A stretch of 64,000 nucleotides of DNA from Parapedobacter flavus (GCF_035818675.1 NZ_JAYKZZ010000010.1:161198-225197); one strand, 5' to 3'. Positions 35,770 through 44,549 are shown, counted from the stretch's first letter. The notes: generated from the letters alone by a model not told the origin. Numbers and translations are program-made.

Positions 35770-36762
35770 TCAACGGCTTGGTTTTATATAATTCATCCGA
35801 TACATCATCCGCTGATAGCCATTACGAAGGCTCGATTTCATTAGCTTGGCCGCGGTAATCAACGTATGTTTTACGTCAATTGAAAGTGCTTGTACAAAGC
35901 GCCGGGAGAAATCGATTAGATGACCGTTTTTTGTCAATTGATATTTTCCGAACTCCACAAGTCCGGCTACATACCGTTGTTCCAATAATCTTTGCTCGCT
36001 TAGCGTGAGCCAATCTCGGTATTTAATAAGAATTTCGTTGGTATCCTCAACTAGAAGCAATTTAACCACCTCCTCCCGGGCGCGCCCATCATAGATATTT
36101 TGACCGTCCAAATCTTTATACCAAAGCCTTTCCAATGTAAAAACCGCTTTGCAGGGCTTAGCAAGAATCATATCCAAATAGAGCCCCCAATCGTCGCCGA
36201 TATTTAACTTGCAATTCCAACCGCCAACCATGGAACTCCGCTTTAATACCACAGAAGACGAAGGCGAAGGGCACGCCATCAGATAGAGTTTTCTCAAATC
36301 CTCGTTATCCAAAAAAAACCAACCTTTTTTTTCTTTCGACAGGTAATTGCATAAAAAAGGGTCTGATGAAAGAAAGTCTTCCCAATTTCCAGTAATTTTC
36401 GATTTCTGATTCCAATTCGTAAAAACAAAGTCAGCATCATAATCGCGTAACTTGCCGACACAAACCTCCAGAAAACCCGGCGTCCAATAATCGTCCGAGT
36501 CTAGCGACGATATGAGCGTTCCACGAGCTTGGCGCATTCCGGTATTTCTGGCTGCAGCTTGACCCGCATTGTCTTGATAAATGTATTCAATTCCAGGCTT
36601 AGATTCCAACAAAGCCCGTGTGCCATCTGTAGAACCGTCGTCTACCACGATAAGCTGTATATGTCGGTATCGTTGGTCCAAAACACTATTAATCGCCCTT
36701 AACACCGTATGGGCTCGGTTGAATGTCGGAATAATAACGGATATTAAAGGTTGGCTGGTCAT
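35770..36762 (-). CDS. Glycosyltransferase family 2
   Basis: A 330-residue GT2 enzyme. The N-terminal domain opens ISVIIPTFNRAHTVLRAINS, continues LIVVDDGSTDGTRALLE and the metal site is LDSDD near residue 90. ATG 36762 is chosen because it overlaps the stop of the upstream gene as ATGA; the 38 extra residues of the longer frame are basic and would lie inside that gene. No transmembrane helices are evident. It is coupled to the GT4 gene and probably adds the next sugar to the same intermediate. Confidence 0.87.
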   Translation of the reverse strand: MTSQPLISVIIPTFNRAHTVLRAINSVLDQRYRHIQLIVVDDGSTDGTRALLESKPGIEYIYQDNAGQAAARNTGMRQARGTLISSLDSDDYWTPGFLEVCVGKLRDYDADFVFTNWNQKSKITGNWEDFLSSDPFLCNYLSKEKKGWFFLDNEDLRKLYLMACPSPSSSVVLKRSSMVGGWNCKLNIGDDWGLYLDMILAKPCKAVFTLERLWYKDLDGQNIYDGRAREEVVKLLLVEDTNEILIKYRDWLTLSEQRLLEQRYVAGLVEFGKYQLTKNGHLIDFSRRFVQALSIDVKHTLITAAKLMKSSLRNGYQRMMYRMNYIKPSR

Positions 36763-37925
36763 ATAATCGCTAGTATTTTCTTTCCAAATATTTCTTCTGG
36801 TGATGAAGGCACCTCTCGCGCGATGCATTTTGAGGCATTTTGTCCAATTTCTTGCCACCGGTCGCGTTGCTGCCAAGCACGTTCCATTGCTTCATCAAGC
36901 GACCGCTCAGCAGGCAGGGAAATATACCCCGAAACCCCATCTTCTAAAAACTCCGCATTCCCTCCTGCATCGGTGGTGATGACTGGTCGCCCCGCCATCA
37001 TGGCCTCCATAATGGTCAGTGGTAGTCCCTCACTTCGCGAAGGTAATACGAGCATGTGATGTGTTTTCCAAACCTCATCGATTCGATCTGTATACCCTTC
37101 AAAACTGACATTCTTTACATCAAGTAGTGCCGCTAACTCCATCAATGCTTCTTTATCCATCCCTTTTCCAATGAAGGAAACATGAATAGGGCGACGTTTC
37201 CACTTCTCCAAGCTCAATACCCGCAATAGCATATCCTGGCCTTTGTCTAAAATAAACAGACGCGCGATACAACAAAAGCGATAGGTCGATTGCAACGCAG
37301 GGTAAGGAATCGGTGAACTAATCTTGATCGGATTGAATATGACTTCTCCGTTCGTCAGGCGCACACCAAATTGCTCTTCGGTCAACCTTAGATTATGTTT
37401 GGAAACAAAAAAGCAACGTTTGGCGTGTAGGAGTAATTCCCTCATTACACGTCGGTCTTGTGGCCCCGGCCAATAGAAATCGACGGCTTTTTGTGCAATA
37501 ATGACATACGGAATCCCCAATTTTAGACAAGGATGGGCAAAAGCTAATCCATCAAAGTTTATACCCTGAGATATGATGACAAATGCCGGTTTGGCCCGAC
37601 GGAGATAAGTTTCAAACGCCTGAACACTTCCATGGAGAACCAGATCCAACAATCCATTTTTCCGATTGCGCCATTTCCAAAGCTCATTTCCAACGCGTCT
37701 TATTAACCGTTTACCAAAGCCCTGAAGGTCTGGGTATATCGCCTGAAACGTAACCCCTAAGTTCTTCAATTCAATAAATTTGGGGTGCTCAAGGGCAATT
37801 TCTGCTTTGCAAACCGTCACCGAATGACCAGCATCCCTAATAAACGGAACACTCTTCGCCCATAATTCCTCGCTACCGCCCCAATCGTCCGAACATGTCG
37901 TTAAAATAACCACATGGCTATTCAT
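36759..37925 (-). CDS. Glycosyltransferase family 4
   Basis: A 388-residue GT-B retaining glycosyltransferase. The N-terminal WGGSEELWAKSVPFIRDAGH acceptor-side loop and the C-terminal donor site RSEGLPLTIMEAMMAGRPVI (the family's E-x7-E region) are clear, with FIGKGMDKEALMEL between. It starts 11 bp after the ABC exporter stop and is translationally coupled to the next GT2 gene. Family assignment is firm; the sugar is unknown. Confidence 0.9.
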   Translation of the reverse strand: MNSHVVILTTCSDDWGGSEELWAKSVPFIRDAGHSVTVCKAEIALEHPKFIELKNLGVTFQAIYPDLQGFGKRLIRRVGNELWKWRNRKNGLLDLVLHGSVQAFETYLRRAKPAFVIISQGINFDGLAFAHPCLKLGIPYVIIAQKAVDFYWPGPQDRRVMRELLLHAKRCFFVSKHNLRLTEEQFGVRLTNGEVIFNPIKISSPIPYPALQSTYRFCCIARLFILDKGQDMLLRVLSLEKWKRRPIHVSFIGKGMDKEALMELAALLDVKNVSFEGYTDRIDEVWKTHHMLVLPSRSEGLPLTIMEAMMAGRPVITTDAGGNAEFLEDGVSGYISLPAERSLDEAMERAWQQRDRWQEIGQNASKCIAREVPSSPEEIFGKKILAII

Positions 37926-37936
37926 AAACGGTAAGT

Positions 37937-39763
37937 TTAAAGTTGTGTTTCATTTAATATTTCTTCTTTAAATAAATTCACGAAGTCGCCCTCCTGATGG
38001 CTTAGTTCAATAAACGATCCTTCTTGTACTATTTCCCCACCCTTCAGCACATAAACATAATCGGCGTACTTGATCGTAGAATAACGATGACTAATTACCA
38101 GGATCCCTTTGTCACGGTGATGCTCGGACAACATCGAAAAGAAGTCCTGTTCGGACTTCGCATCAAGCGCACTCGTTGGTTCGTCAAAAATCAAAAAACG
38201 GCCGCGGCCATATAATGCCCGGGCGATGGCTAGTTTCTGCCACTGACCAATACTCAATTCATGACCATCATCAAAAACCCGCCCCATCACGGTTTCATAA
38301 CCCTTTGGAAACTCCGTTACAAATTCATGGACCCCCGATTGGGTCGCAGCTGTTTCTATGGCCCCTACGCGAGGGTTATCGTAGTCTACATCACCCAAAC
38401 GAATATTTTCGGCGACCGACACATTGTATTTACAAAAATCCTGAAAAACGACACCGAAGTTTTTCCGGTAATCTTGCAGCGAGAACCGACGAACGTCCTC
38501 CCCGTTAAGCCTTATACAGCCAAACGACGGATCATAAAGCCTCGTCATCAACTTGATAAGTGTACTCTTACCAGCACCATTCATTCCTACCAGCGCTATG
38601 ATTTTCCCCTTGGGAACCTGTATATTGATATTACGAAGCGTGAACCGCTCCGAATGTGGATACTTAAAACCCACATCTTTGAAGGTCAAGGCTGAAGCAT
38701 CACTGATGGGCAGTTCAATGGGTGATGAAGACGGAAGGTGTCTAGGTGATTCCAAATCCAGCAATTCATAAATGCTATTAATAAATATATTATGCTGATA
38801 AATGGAAGAAATGCCAGAAGCAACCCCTTGAAGAAAGTTAAAAATTTGAGGGAACACTACCAAGAAAATGGCAATATCCCCTATTGTGACTTTACCATCC
38901 AAAGCTTGATTTATGGTATACCCGATACAAGCAAACAGGCCTAGACTGGCCAGTGTTGTTGCAATAATTTCTCCATTTGTCCGCGCAAGGGAAATTTTCA
39001 ACCGTTCGGCTAAAAGTTGCAGCCTTATTTTCAAGTATTTATGCTTAAAATAATTACCTAAATCAAAGGCTCGCACCTCTTTTGCGGTGACTTCGGACGT
39101 AATCAGCTGTCCGAAATACGTAGCATGTCGCTCTAAAGATGTGGTCTTAAGTCTGAAAACATTCAGTTTATCCGAAAAGTATATGCGTATAAATAACGTA
39201 GGCAAGACAAATAGTACCAGCAGAGGCAATAAAATCCAATCGATATGGACGATAATGGAGGCGATGGCTAACAAGCTAAGGACCTGCTTAGCCGTATCAA
39301 GAATAGCAATAATCAATGCACTCGGACGATCGGCCCCTGCATTCTTCGCCCGTTGTAGAATATCAAAATAGGCAGGTTGTTCATAAAATGATAATTCGAT
39401 GCTGACGGTCTTCTCATGTATCTTGTCGTTGATTAGCTCAGAAACAGTGGCTGCCTGCCGTTCAGTAACATAACCCGACACAGCCTTTACAACATGATAA
39501 GCTACCGTTACCGATGCCGCGATGATCAACTGTGTGATAATCTGATCTGCATTCAACGCCATATGATTTGAAGATGCAGTCACCAAATCAATTAATATCT
39601 TTATCGCGTATAAAGAGGTGTATAAAGCAAACGTTTCCAATACAACCATGAAAACCAACAAACAGGTCATCTGCTTCGAGAGTGACCACAGCAACCCGAT
39701 AGTCCGGCCAATCCGCAATTGCGCACCAATTTCTTTTACCCGATTTGTTACAGCTATTACCAT
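37937..39763 (-). CDS. ABC exporter half-transporter (fused permease and ATPase)
   Basis: A 608-residue type IV ABC exporter. Residues ~1-330 contain six transmembrane helices, and the ATPase domain carries Walker A (VGMNGAGKST), the Q-loop segment NFGVVFQDFCKYN, Walker B (FLIFDEPTSALDA) and the H-loop VISHRYST. The signature is LSIGQWQK, where Ile replaces the usual Gly of LSGGQ; this variant occurs in some glycan and peptide exporters. It probably works as a homodimer that exports or flips a lipid or glycolipid made by the genes that follow. It is the first gene of the operon and has operator site 5 upstream. Confidence 0.88.
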   Translation of the reverse strand: MVIAVTNRVKEIGAQLRIGRTIGLLWSLSKQMTCLLVFMVVLETFALYTSLYAIKILIDLVTASSNHMALNADQIITQLIIAASVTVAYHVVKAVSGYVTERQAATVSELINDKIHEKTVSIELSFYEQPAYFDILQRAKNAGADRPSALIIAILDTAKQVLSLLAIASIIVHIDWILLPLLVLFVLPTLFIRIYFSDKLNVFRLKTTSLERHATYFGQLITSEVTAKEVRAFDLGNYFKHKYLKIRLQLLAERLKISLARTNGEIIATTLASLGLFACIGYTINQALDGKVTIGDIAIFLVVFPQIFNFLQGVASGISSIYQHNIFINSIYELLDLESPRHLPSSSPIELPISDASALTFKDVGFKYPHSERFTLRNINIQVPKGKIIALVGMNGAGKSTLIKLMTRLYDPSFGCIRLNGEDVRRFSLQDYRKNFGVVFQDFCKYNVSVAENIRLGDVDYDNPRVGAIETAATQSGVHEFVTEFPKGYETVMGRVFDDGHELSIGQWQKLAIARALYGRGRFLIFDEPTSALDAKSEQDFFSMLSEHHRDKGILVISHRYSTIKYADYVYVLKGGEIVQEGSFIELSHQEGDFVNLFKEEILNETQL

Positions 39764-39928
39764 CGATTCTTTACACCCTTGCAGGCCAAAATAATGTAAA
39801 TAAAGTTCATAAGGAATACATGGACACTAATTCCCTATACCATTCGCCAAGTTCGAGTTATACGGATTACCTCCATTAATATAGGTAATAAACTGATTAC
39901 TCTCGTCATAGCATAAATGTATTCGCAA

Positions 39929-39936
39929 CAAAGGTC
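39929..39936 (-). promoter_or_regulatory. -7-like box for the ABC exporter operon
   Basis: Minus-strand GACCTTTG has one mismatch to TAnnTTTG and begins 47 bp from the near edge of operator site 5. It lies 165 bp upstream of the ATG at 39763; I see no gene in the 270-bp gap 39764-40034. Confidence 0.4.
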
Positions 39937-39982
39937 CAAAAAATCAGAAAGTTTGTAATATATTGTAACGCCTTTATCTTCT

Positions 39983-40004
39983 TTTGTAGAAAAAATGCTA
40001 CAGG
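39983..40004. promoter_or_regulatory. Palindromic operator site 5
   Basis: Plus-strand arms TTTGTAGA and GCTACAGG around spacer AAAAAT; the TTTGTAG-N8-CTACA core is intact. It lies between the ABC exporter operon and the decayed acyltransferase. Confidence 0.62.
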
Positions 40005-40034
40005 GTCAATTAAGTCGATTATATCATTAAAATA

Positions 40035-40676
40035 TCAAAGGGGAGCGGGATTCAAATCCTGTCCCTTTAATCTCGAAATCCACCGCTTCTTCGCGCTAAA
40101 AAAAAACATTTCGACGAAGTAATACAGCATTAACGAGGAAATAGTAATATACGTAATATACGTAAAAAGTAACAATAGCTTATGCCCCCCAAAATACATA
40201 TCACCAAAAAAGTAGCTGCCGATGTAAGGTAAAAATGCACCTATCACCAAGCTGGAATGCACCAGATAAATACTATAGCTTACTTTGCTGACATAAGTGA
40301 CCATATCCCTTGCTAACCGCCATGTGATTCCGACGTAAAATAGCCAGGGTATACAAAGAGTCGCACACGCCTAGGCAATGTCAAAATAAAAAAAGCCAAA
40401 AAGCTGCCATAGTATACGATGCTCACCGGCAACCCCACCTGTAAGGTCTGTCACCATATAAATAAATAAGGGAATCATCAACTGGGCCACTAAAAGAATC
40501 GAAAAAAACAAAAGTGATTTATATCTATATTTTTTAAAATGCTGCGGATAATAATAATAATAATAATAATAGAACGCTAATGCCGCACCGTATATCGGTG
40601 CGTCTATCCGGAAGATTATACTTAACGGCATTAGCAACAAAAAGAAAACCCAGTACAGGTTTTTAGCAGCCCGTGG
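40035..40676 (-). pseudogene. Acyltransferase-3 family (OafA-like) remnant with in-frame stop
   Basis: C-terminal remains of a membrane O-acyltransferase. The frame reads from AAKNLYWVFFLLLMPLSII near 40670, through a run of eight tyrosines, to FYFDIA, then an in-frame TAG at 40371-40373. Beyond it the same frame continues with LCIPWLFYVGITW and the family's late motif VSKVSYSIYLVHSSLVIGAF. No N-terminal half, with its catalytic His, is present: the frame is closed by a TGA at 40677. It therefore cannot be functional as it stands. The intact gene would have acetylated a polysaccharide. Loss may have changed the acylation of the local glycan. Confidence 0.72.
40548..40571. repeat. (ATA)8 trinucleotide repeat
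   Basis: Eight perfect ATA copies within the acyltransferase remnant, coding for eight tyrosines on the minus strand. Copy-number change would alter tyrosine number without shifting the frame. Confidence 0.85.
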
Positions 40677-40785
40677 TCATCTCCAATTGAACTCGCCAGA
40701 ACGCCAAAAGGAACTCCGGCTCGAATATGAAACAAAATTAGTCGCCGCCATAGCCAAGCATGATGCAGAAAAACCCAAAAATTAA
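40672..40785 (+). pseudogene. Unidentified coding remnant
   Basis: A plus-strand frame ending at TAA 40783-40785 reads RGHLQLNSPERQKELRLEY and then ETKLVAAIAKHDAEKPKN. The composition is charged and helical, like the C-terminus of a real protein, and there is no start codon of its own with a sensible N-terminus. It abuts the broken end of the acyltransferase remnant. I do not recognise the family. Confidence 0.3.
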
Positions 40786-40792
40786 AAAGCAT

Positions 40793-40821
40793 AAAAAAAC
40801 CATCCCAACAAAGTAGGATGG
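40793..40821 (-). terminator. Rho-independent terminator for the small gene at 40853
   Basis: On the minus strand CCATCC and GGATGG form a 6-bp stem around a 10-nt loop (40800-40821), followed directly by seven T residues. It lies 31 bp after the stop of the 61-residue protein. Confidence 0.7.
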
Positions 40822-40852
40822 CTCAATGTTCATTAATGGCGCACTAGTTGCA

Positions 40853-41038
40853 CTATTTCTTTTTCTTGCTCAAATCAGCACGAACTTTTTTGACGAAGTC
40901 TTCGGTTACCGTAGCAAAATTAGCAATTTCAGCAACGGAGAACTCCCCCGCAGCCAATAGATTGCTCACAACCTCGTAGCTCTTCTGCTCGACACCCAGC
41001 TCAAACCCTTCTGCTTTCAGCAATTCATACGTACTCAT
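40853..41038 (-). CDS. Small protein resembling the C-terminus of Rpn/PDDEXK-type transposase-like nucleases
   Basis: A 61-residue charged, helical protein ending in a Lys tail. The middle segment (LLAAGEFSVAEIANFATVT then EDFVKKVRADL) resembles the short helical repeat found at the C-terminus of Rpn-family (PD-(D/E)XK) proteins, but the nuclease domain is absent. ATG 41038 is fixed by a strong Shine-Dalgarno (AAGGAGG, 6-nt spacing), and a terminator follows the gene. It therefore looks expressed rather than decayed. It could be a stand-alone internal product or a leftover of a larger gene. Function unknown. Confidence 0.62.
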   Translation of the reverse strand: MSTYELLKAEGFELGVEQKSYEVVSNLLAAGEFSVAEIANFATVTEDFVKKVRADLSKKKK

Positions 41039-41044
41039 AACTTG

Positions 41045-41051
41045 CCTCCTT
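41045..41051 (-). promoter_or_regulatory. Shine-Dalgarno site AAGGAGG
   Basis: Minus-strand AAGGAGG, six nucleotides before ATG 41038. It fixes the start of the 61-residue protein and excludes the longer frame reaching 41095. Confidence 0.7.
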
Positions 41052-41120
41052 ATTGTTTCGTATCTGTAACGCCTACAACCATTTCGGTGGCCCAATTGAG
41101 CCGATCGGTTCCGTAATCAG

Positions 41121-44100
41121 TTACAACCGCTTCACCCGGATATTCCGGAAATGTACTTCCGAACCATGCCCGAGGAACGCGATATGACCCGATGTCCGCA
41201 TCAACCCGGGATGCTGTTTCTTGTCCAACGTGCCGTTCTTAGACGCTTCGGCCAAATCACCATCCACAATCACCGTCCCGTTCAGCGTCACTTTTATCTT
41301 GTTGCCCTTGATCCAGATTTCCTCGGTATTCCATTCGCCCATAGGCTTCAGGAAACCTCGCTTGGCCGGAATAACCCCGTAGACCGAACCGTGGTATTGG
41401 TACTCCGCCAGGTTTTTATACATATCGGCGGTATTGTCAAGAACCTGGATCTCCATACCGCCGTAAGCAGCGTCGCCATCCAACGGTGCCCGTATGCCAA
41501 TGCCATTGTTCGCACCGGGCGTCAGCCGAAACTCAAACCGGTAAATGAAATCGGCAAACTCGTCCTTCGTATAGAGATTGCCCCCCGACCCTTCTTCAGG
41601 ATAGATCGCTAACGTGCCTTCATCACTTACCCGATAGGCTGTCGTGTTGCCGGTCCATGCATCCAGGTTGGTTCCGTCAAACAACACTTCGAAACCTTCG
41701 GCTTTTTCTTCTGCACTGAGGGTAAACGTCTCGCGGCGCGGGAGCTCCCGCACATACACATCACGATACATCACATGCGTACCATGCGCCTGCAATTCGA
41801 GCTGTTCCGTGGGGAAAATCGGTATGCTTCTATCCCAATAATTTTCAAGCACCACATTGTCGGTCACCAATTCACCATTGAGATATACTGTTACTTTATC
41901 GCCAATCATGGTGATACGGAACGTATTCCATTCGCCCAATGCATTGTCCGCCACCTTAAGTGGCTTGCTTTTGTGCGTTTGGTTGTTATATAATCCGCCG
42001 GAGCCGACCTGCGCCCCTACATTCACGCGCGACGTATCCCATATCTGAACCTGAGGTGTGCCGCGCAGATAAATGCCAGCATCGCCATCTTTTCCATCTT
42101 TATCTAACTTCCAGTCGACCAACAGCTCGAAATCGCCATATTCTTTTGCCGCAACGATGTTGTCGCCATGGCCATTGAAATGTAATACGCCGTCTTCCGC
42201 GTACCATCCTTCACGCATCACCTCGTCGGCCTTCACTTGCTCAGCGGCGAGCGTTTTGGCGTCCATCTCAGCGCGTTTTATCGGATTCGCTACCAGCCCT
42301 TTCCATCCATTTAAGTTGTGCCCATTGAACAACGATACATAGCCCGGACCTTCGGGCAACCCATCAAGATACTTCTGAATGGCCTCACGCTGGTAGCTGC
42401 TCTCGCTTCCTGACAAACGTGCGATTGCTTTTTTCAGTAATCGAGTTACCGCTGCGCCGTAATACTGTTTGTTTTCCAATGCAATGTTTATTACCGCATT
42501 TGTTGCGGTGGCGCCCAGTTCTTTATCATCCATAAACTGTCCGGCAAATAGCAGGGCTTGATAGGTTTTCTGACCTTGCAGCGCCTGTAATACCGTCTTA
42601 CGCTGGCCGTCCGTTTGGGCGACTTCAAATGCATCACGCAGGTAAAGCACCTTTTGGTCGGCAGGCACATCGGCAATACCAACAATACGCACCAGGCCGT
42701 TGATCACTTCACCCAATTGACCGCTATCCATCACTTTTTTACGGCTCAACTCGACCAATTTTGGTAAGGCCGCCGCATCTGCCCAATCCGTCAATGCCGA
42801 AGTGGCTGCGCGGCGCAAAGCCGGGTTATCCCCTTCGGTGTAGTCCGAAACGATAGCCAGCGCACGGGGTCCACCGACTCCCGCCAAAATGGGGAAATAA
42901 TGGGGTTGTACGCCGGCACCTGCACCTTTAAGGCTGGTGATGACCTGTTGCAATTGGCTACCCCTATCGGCACCACGATCTACCGCCACGACTGCCGCAT
43001 TTTGCACATGCCCAATGTACCGCTCATCCGTAGAGACCAGCAGCCCCAACAGACTATTGAGGTCGTCCGCACGTGCGATCTTCGGCAGCGCTGCATAAGC
43101 CGCCGCTTTTGCCTCGTCACCGGCATCATTGTTAACCATGTCTAGCATTACCGGCATGCTTTCGCCCGCACCACGCCGGCCCAGCACGTCAATCAACAAC
43201 ATTCGCACATCATCGTTCTTCGTTGCCGAGAGCGCTTCAGTTACGGTTTGTATAAGCTGCTCCTGCTCCGATACAAGCAATACACCCTTGATGGCAGCCC
43301 TTGTTTCACCATCCGTGTTTTCCAACAGCGGAATCAATTCTTTCACCTCGGCATCACTGTCCAATTGATGGAGCGCCCGCACCGCTGCTATCCGCACGGC
43401 AGGTGATGTTGAATGCAGTGACTTTCGGACGGCTGGCAGGGCTACAGTTTGCCGCTGATTTCCCAAATACCGAAGAATGTCCACTTGAGCATGCTCGTCG
43501 CCCTTCGCAGCGTTACGAACCAGCTTGGCCGTTGTCCGGTCATTGAGGTAAGGCACCAATAAGCCTAACGAAGCATTCCGATACACAGAATCATCGTCTT
43601 TCACCGCCTTTAATAGCTTGTTTACGTGTCTCTCTCCCTTGATCTTCGTCAGCAGTTCCAGCGCTGCGAAATGGCTGTGAATTTGACTATCCGCCTGGGT
43701 GCTCTTGAATAATCGCGATGCCAGTTTGCCGGCTGTCTTTACTTCGCCCAGCTCGACAAGCCGATGGAGGTAATTGATATAGGCCGCCGTCGCATCTGTC
43801 GGGTCGTACGCATAGTCGGCCGCACTGGCCGCATCCATCAAAACCGACCCGGACGCTGTTCCGCCGATCCGGGAAAGGGCGTATAACACCACCTTTTGCA
43901 GGTTTGTATCGGTAGCGCTTGCTTTGGCTAAAACCGACTGTTCTGCTGGGGAGTAAGCCATGAACCCCAGCGCGTTAATGATATTGATCTCCGCTACTCC
44001 GGTCGCTTGGGGCAGGGCCTTCAGTAACGCGGTCCCCGCCGTTTCCGTGCCGATACGGGCAAGCGCCCGTGCAGCCTTTTCACTCAGATAGTCATCGGTA

Positions 44101-44528
44101 AGATAACCGCTAAGCGCATCCACCGCTGTGTCGTCACCCGCATTTTGCAATAGCTGTATGACGAACCCTTTATTGTCTTTGTTATCCAGTGCGGCCAACG
44201 CAGCTGTAGCACCTTGTATAAAAGTGGCCCGCTGCTGGTTTTTACCGGGTAACAACACATGATAACTATAACTGTTTGTTGCATATTCGATACCCGCATT
44301 GTCCCCTTGTCCCGGCGGCGTCAATTGAGAAAGCAGTGCCGAAATATCCGCAGCAGTGAACCGCTCCAGCTGTCCCATCGCATCGTTAAGCCGCTGGGGC
44401 GTCTCCGATGGCTGTAAAGCCAATATATCGGCTATCTTGGTGGTCGTCGTACGGGTGTCGCCCTGTTGGGCATACACCGGTGCTTGTAATATAAATAGCG
44501 CTAGGAGCGCAACTATGGACCTTATCAT
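41121..44528 (-). CDS. Secreted HEAT-repeat protein with two DUF1080 (3-keto-disaccharide hydrolase-like) domains
   Basis: A 1135-residue exported protein with SPI signal (SIVALLALFILQAPVYAQ). Residues ~40-700 are HEAT-like helical repeats. Two C-terminal concanavalin-like DUF1080 domains follow, beginning YVSLFNGHNLNGWKGL near residue 735 and FEVLFDGTNLDAWTG near residue 950; the second contains GGMEIQVLDN. DUF1080 proteins bind or cleave glycosides, and some act on 3-keto-disaccharides made by sugar dehydrogenases. It starts 21 bp after the Gfo/Idh gene, forming a two-gene unit. The HEAT array with a tandem pair in one chain is uncommon in my experience. Exact substrate unknown. Confidence 0.85.
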   Translation of the reverse strand: MIRSIVALLALFILQAPVYAQQGDTRTTTTKIADILALQPSETPQRLNDAMGQLERFTAADISALLSQLTPPGQGDNAGIEYATNSYSYHVLLPGKNQQRATFIQGATAALAALDNKDNKGFVIQLLQNAGDDTAVDALSGYLTDDYLSEKAARALARIGTETAGTALLKALPQATGVAEINIINALGFMAYSPAEQSVLAKASATDTNLQKVVLYALSRIGGTASGSVLMDAASAADYAYDPTDATAAYINYLHRLVELGEVKTAGKLASRLFKSTQADSQIHSHFAALELLTKIKGERHVNKLLKAVKDDDSVYRNASLGLLVPYLNDRTTAKLVRNAAKGDEHAQVDILRYLGNQRQTVALPAVRKSLHSTSPAVRIAAVRALHQLDSDAEVKELIPLLENTDGETRAAIKGVLLVSEQEQLIQTVTEALSATKNDDVRMLLIDVLGRRGAGESMPVMLDMVNNDAGDEAKAAAYAALPKIARADDLNSLLGLLVSTDERYIGHVQNAAVVAVDRGADRGSQLQQVITSLKGAGAGVQPHYFPILAGVGGPRALAIVSDYTEGDNPALRRAATSALTDWADAAALPKLVELSRKKVMDSGQLGEVINGLVRIVGIADVPADQKVLYLRDAFEVAQTDGQRKTVLQALQGQKTYQALLFAGQFMDDKELGATATNAVINIALENKQYYGAAVTRLLKKAIARLSGSESSYQREAIQKYLDGLPEGPGYVSLFNGHNLNGWKGLVANPIKRAEMDAKTLAAEQVKADEVMREGWYAEDGVLHFNGHGDNIVAAKEYGDFELLVDWKLDKDGKDGDAGIYLRGTPQVQIWDTSRVNVGAQVGSGGLYNNQTHKSKPLKVADNALGEWNTFRITMIGDKVTVYLNGELVTDNVVLENYWDRSIPIFPTEQLELQAHGTHVMYRDVYVRELPRRETFTLSAEEKAEGFEVLFDGTNLDAWTGNTTAYRVSDEGTLAIYPEEGSGGNLYTKDEFADFIYRFEFRLTPGANNGIGIRAPLDGDAAYGGMEIQVLDNTADMYKNLAEYQYHGSVYGVIPAKRGFLKPMGEWNTEEIWIKGNKIKVTLNGTVIVDGDLAEASKNGTLDKKQHPGLMRTSGHIAFLGHGSEVHFRNIRVKRL

Positions 44529-44549
44529 GGATATCTATATTTTGTAAGT

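Noticed and set aside
40548..40571. The (ATA)8 repeat as a phase-variation switch
   Set aside because: Triplet changes do not shift the frame, and the gene is already broken by an in-frame stop and N-terminal loss.
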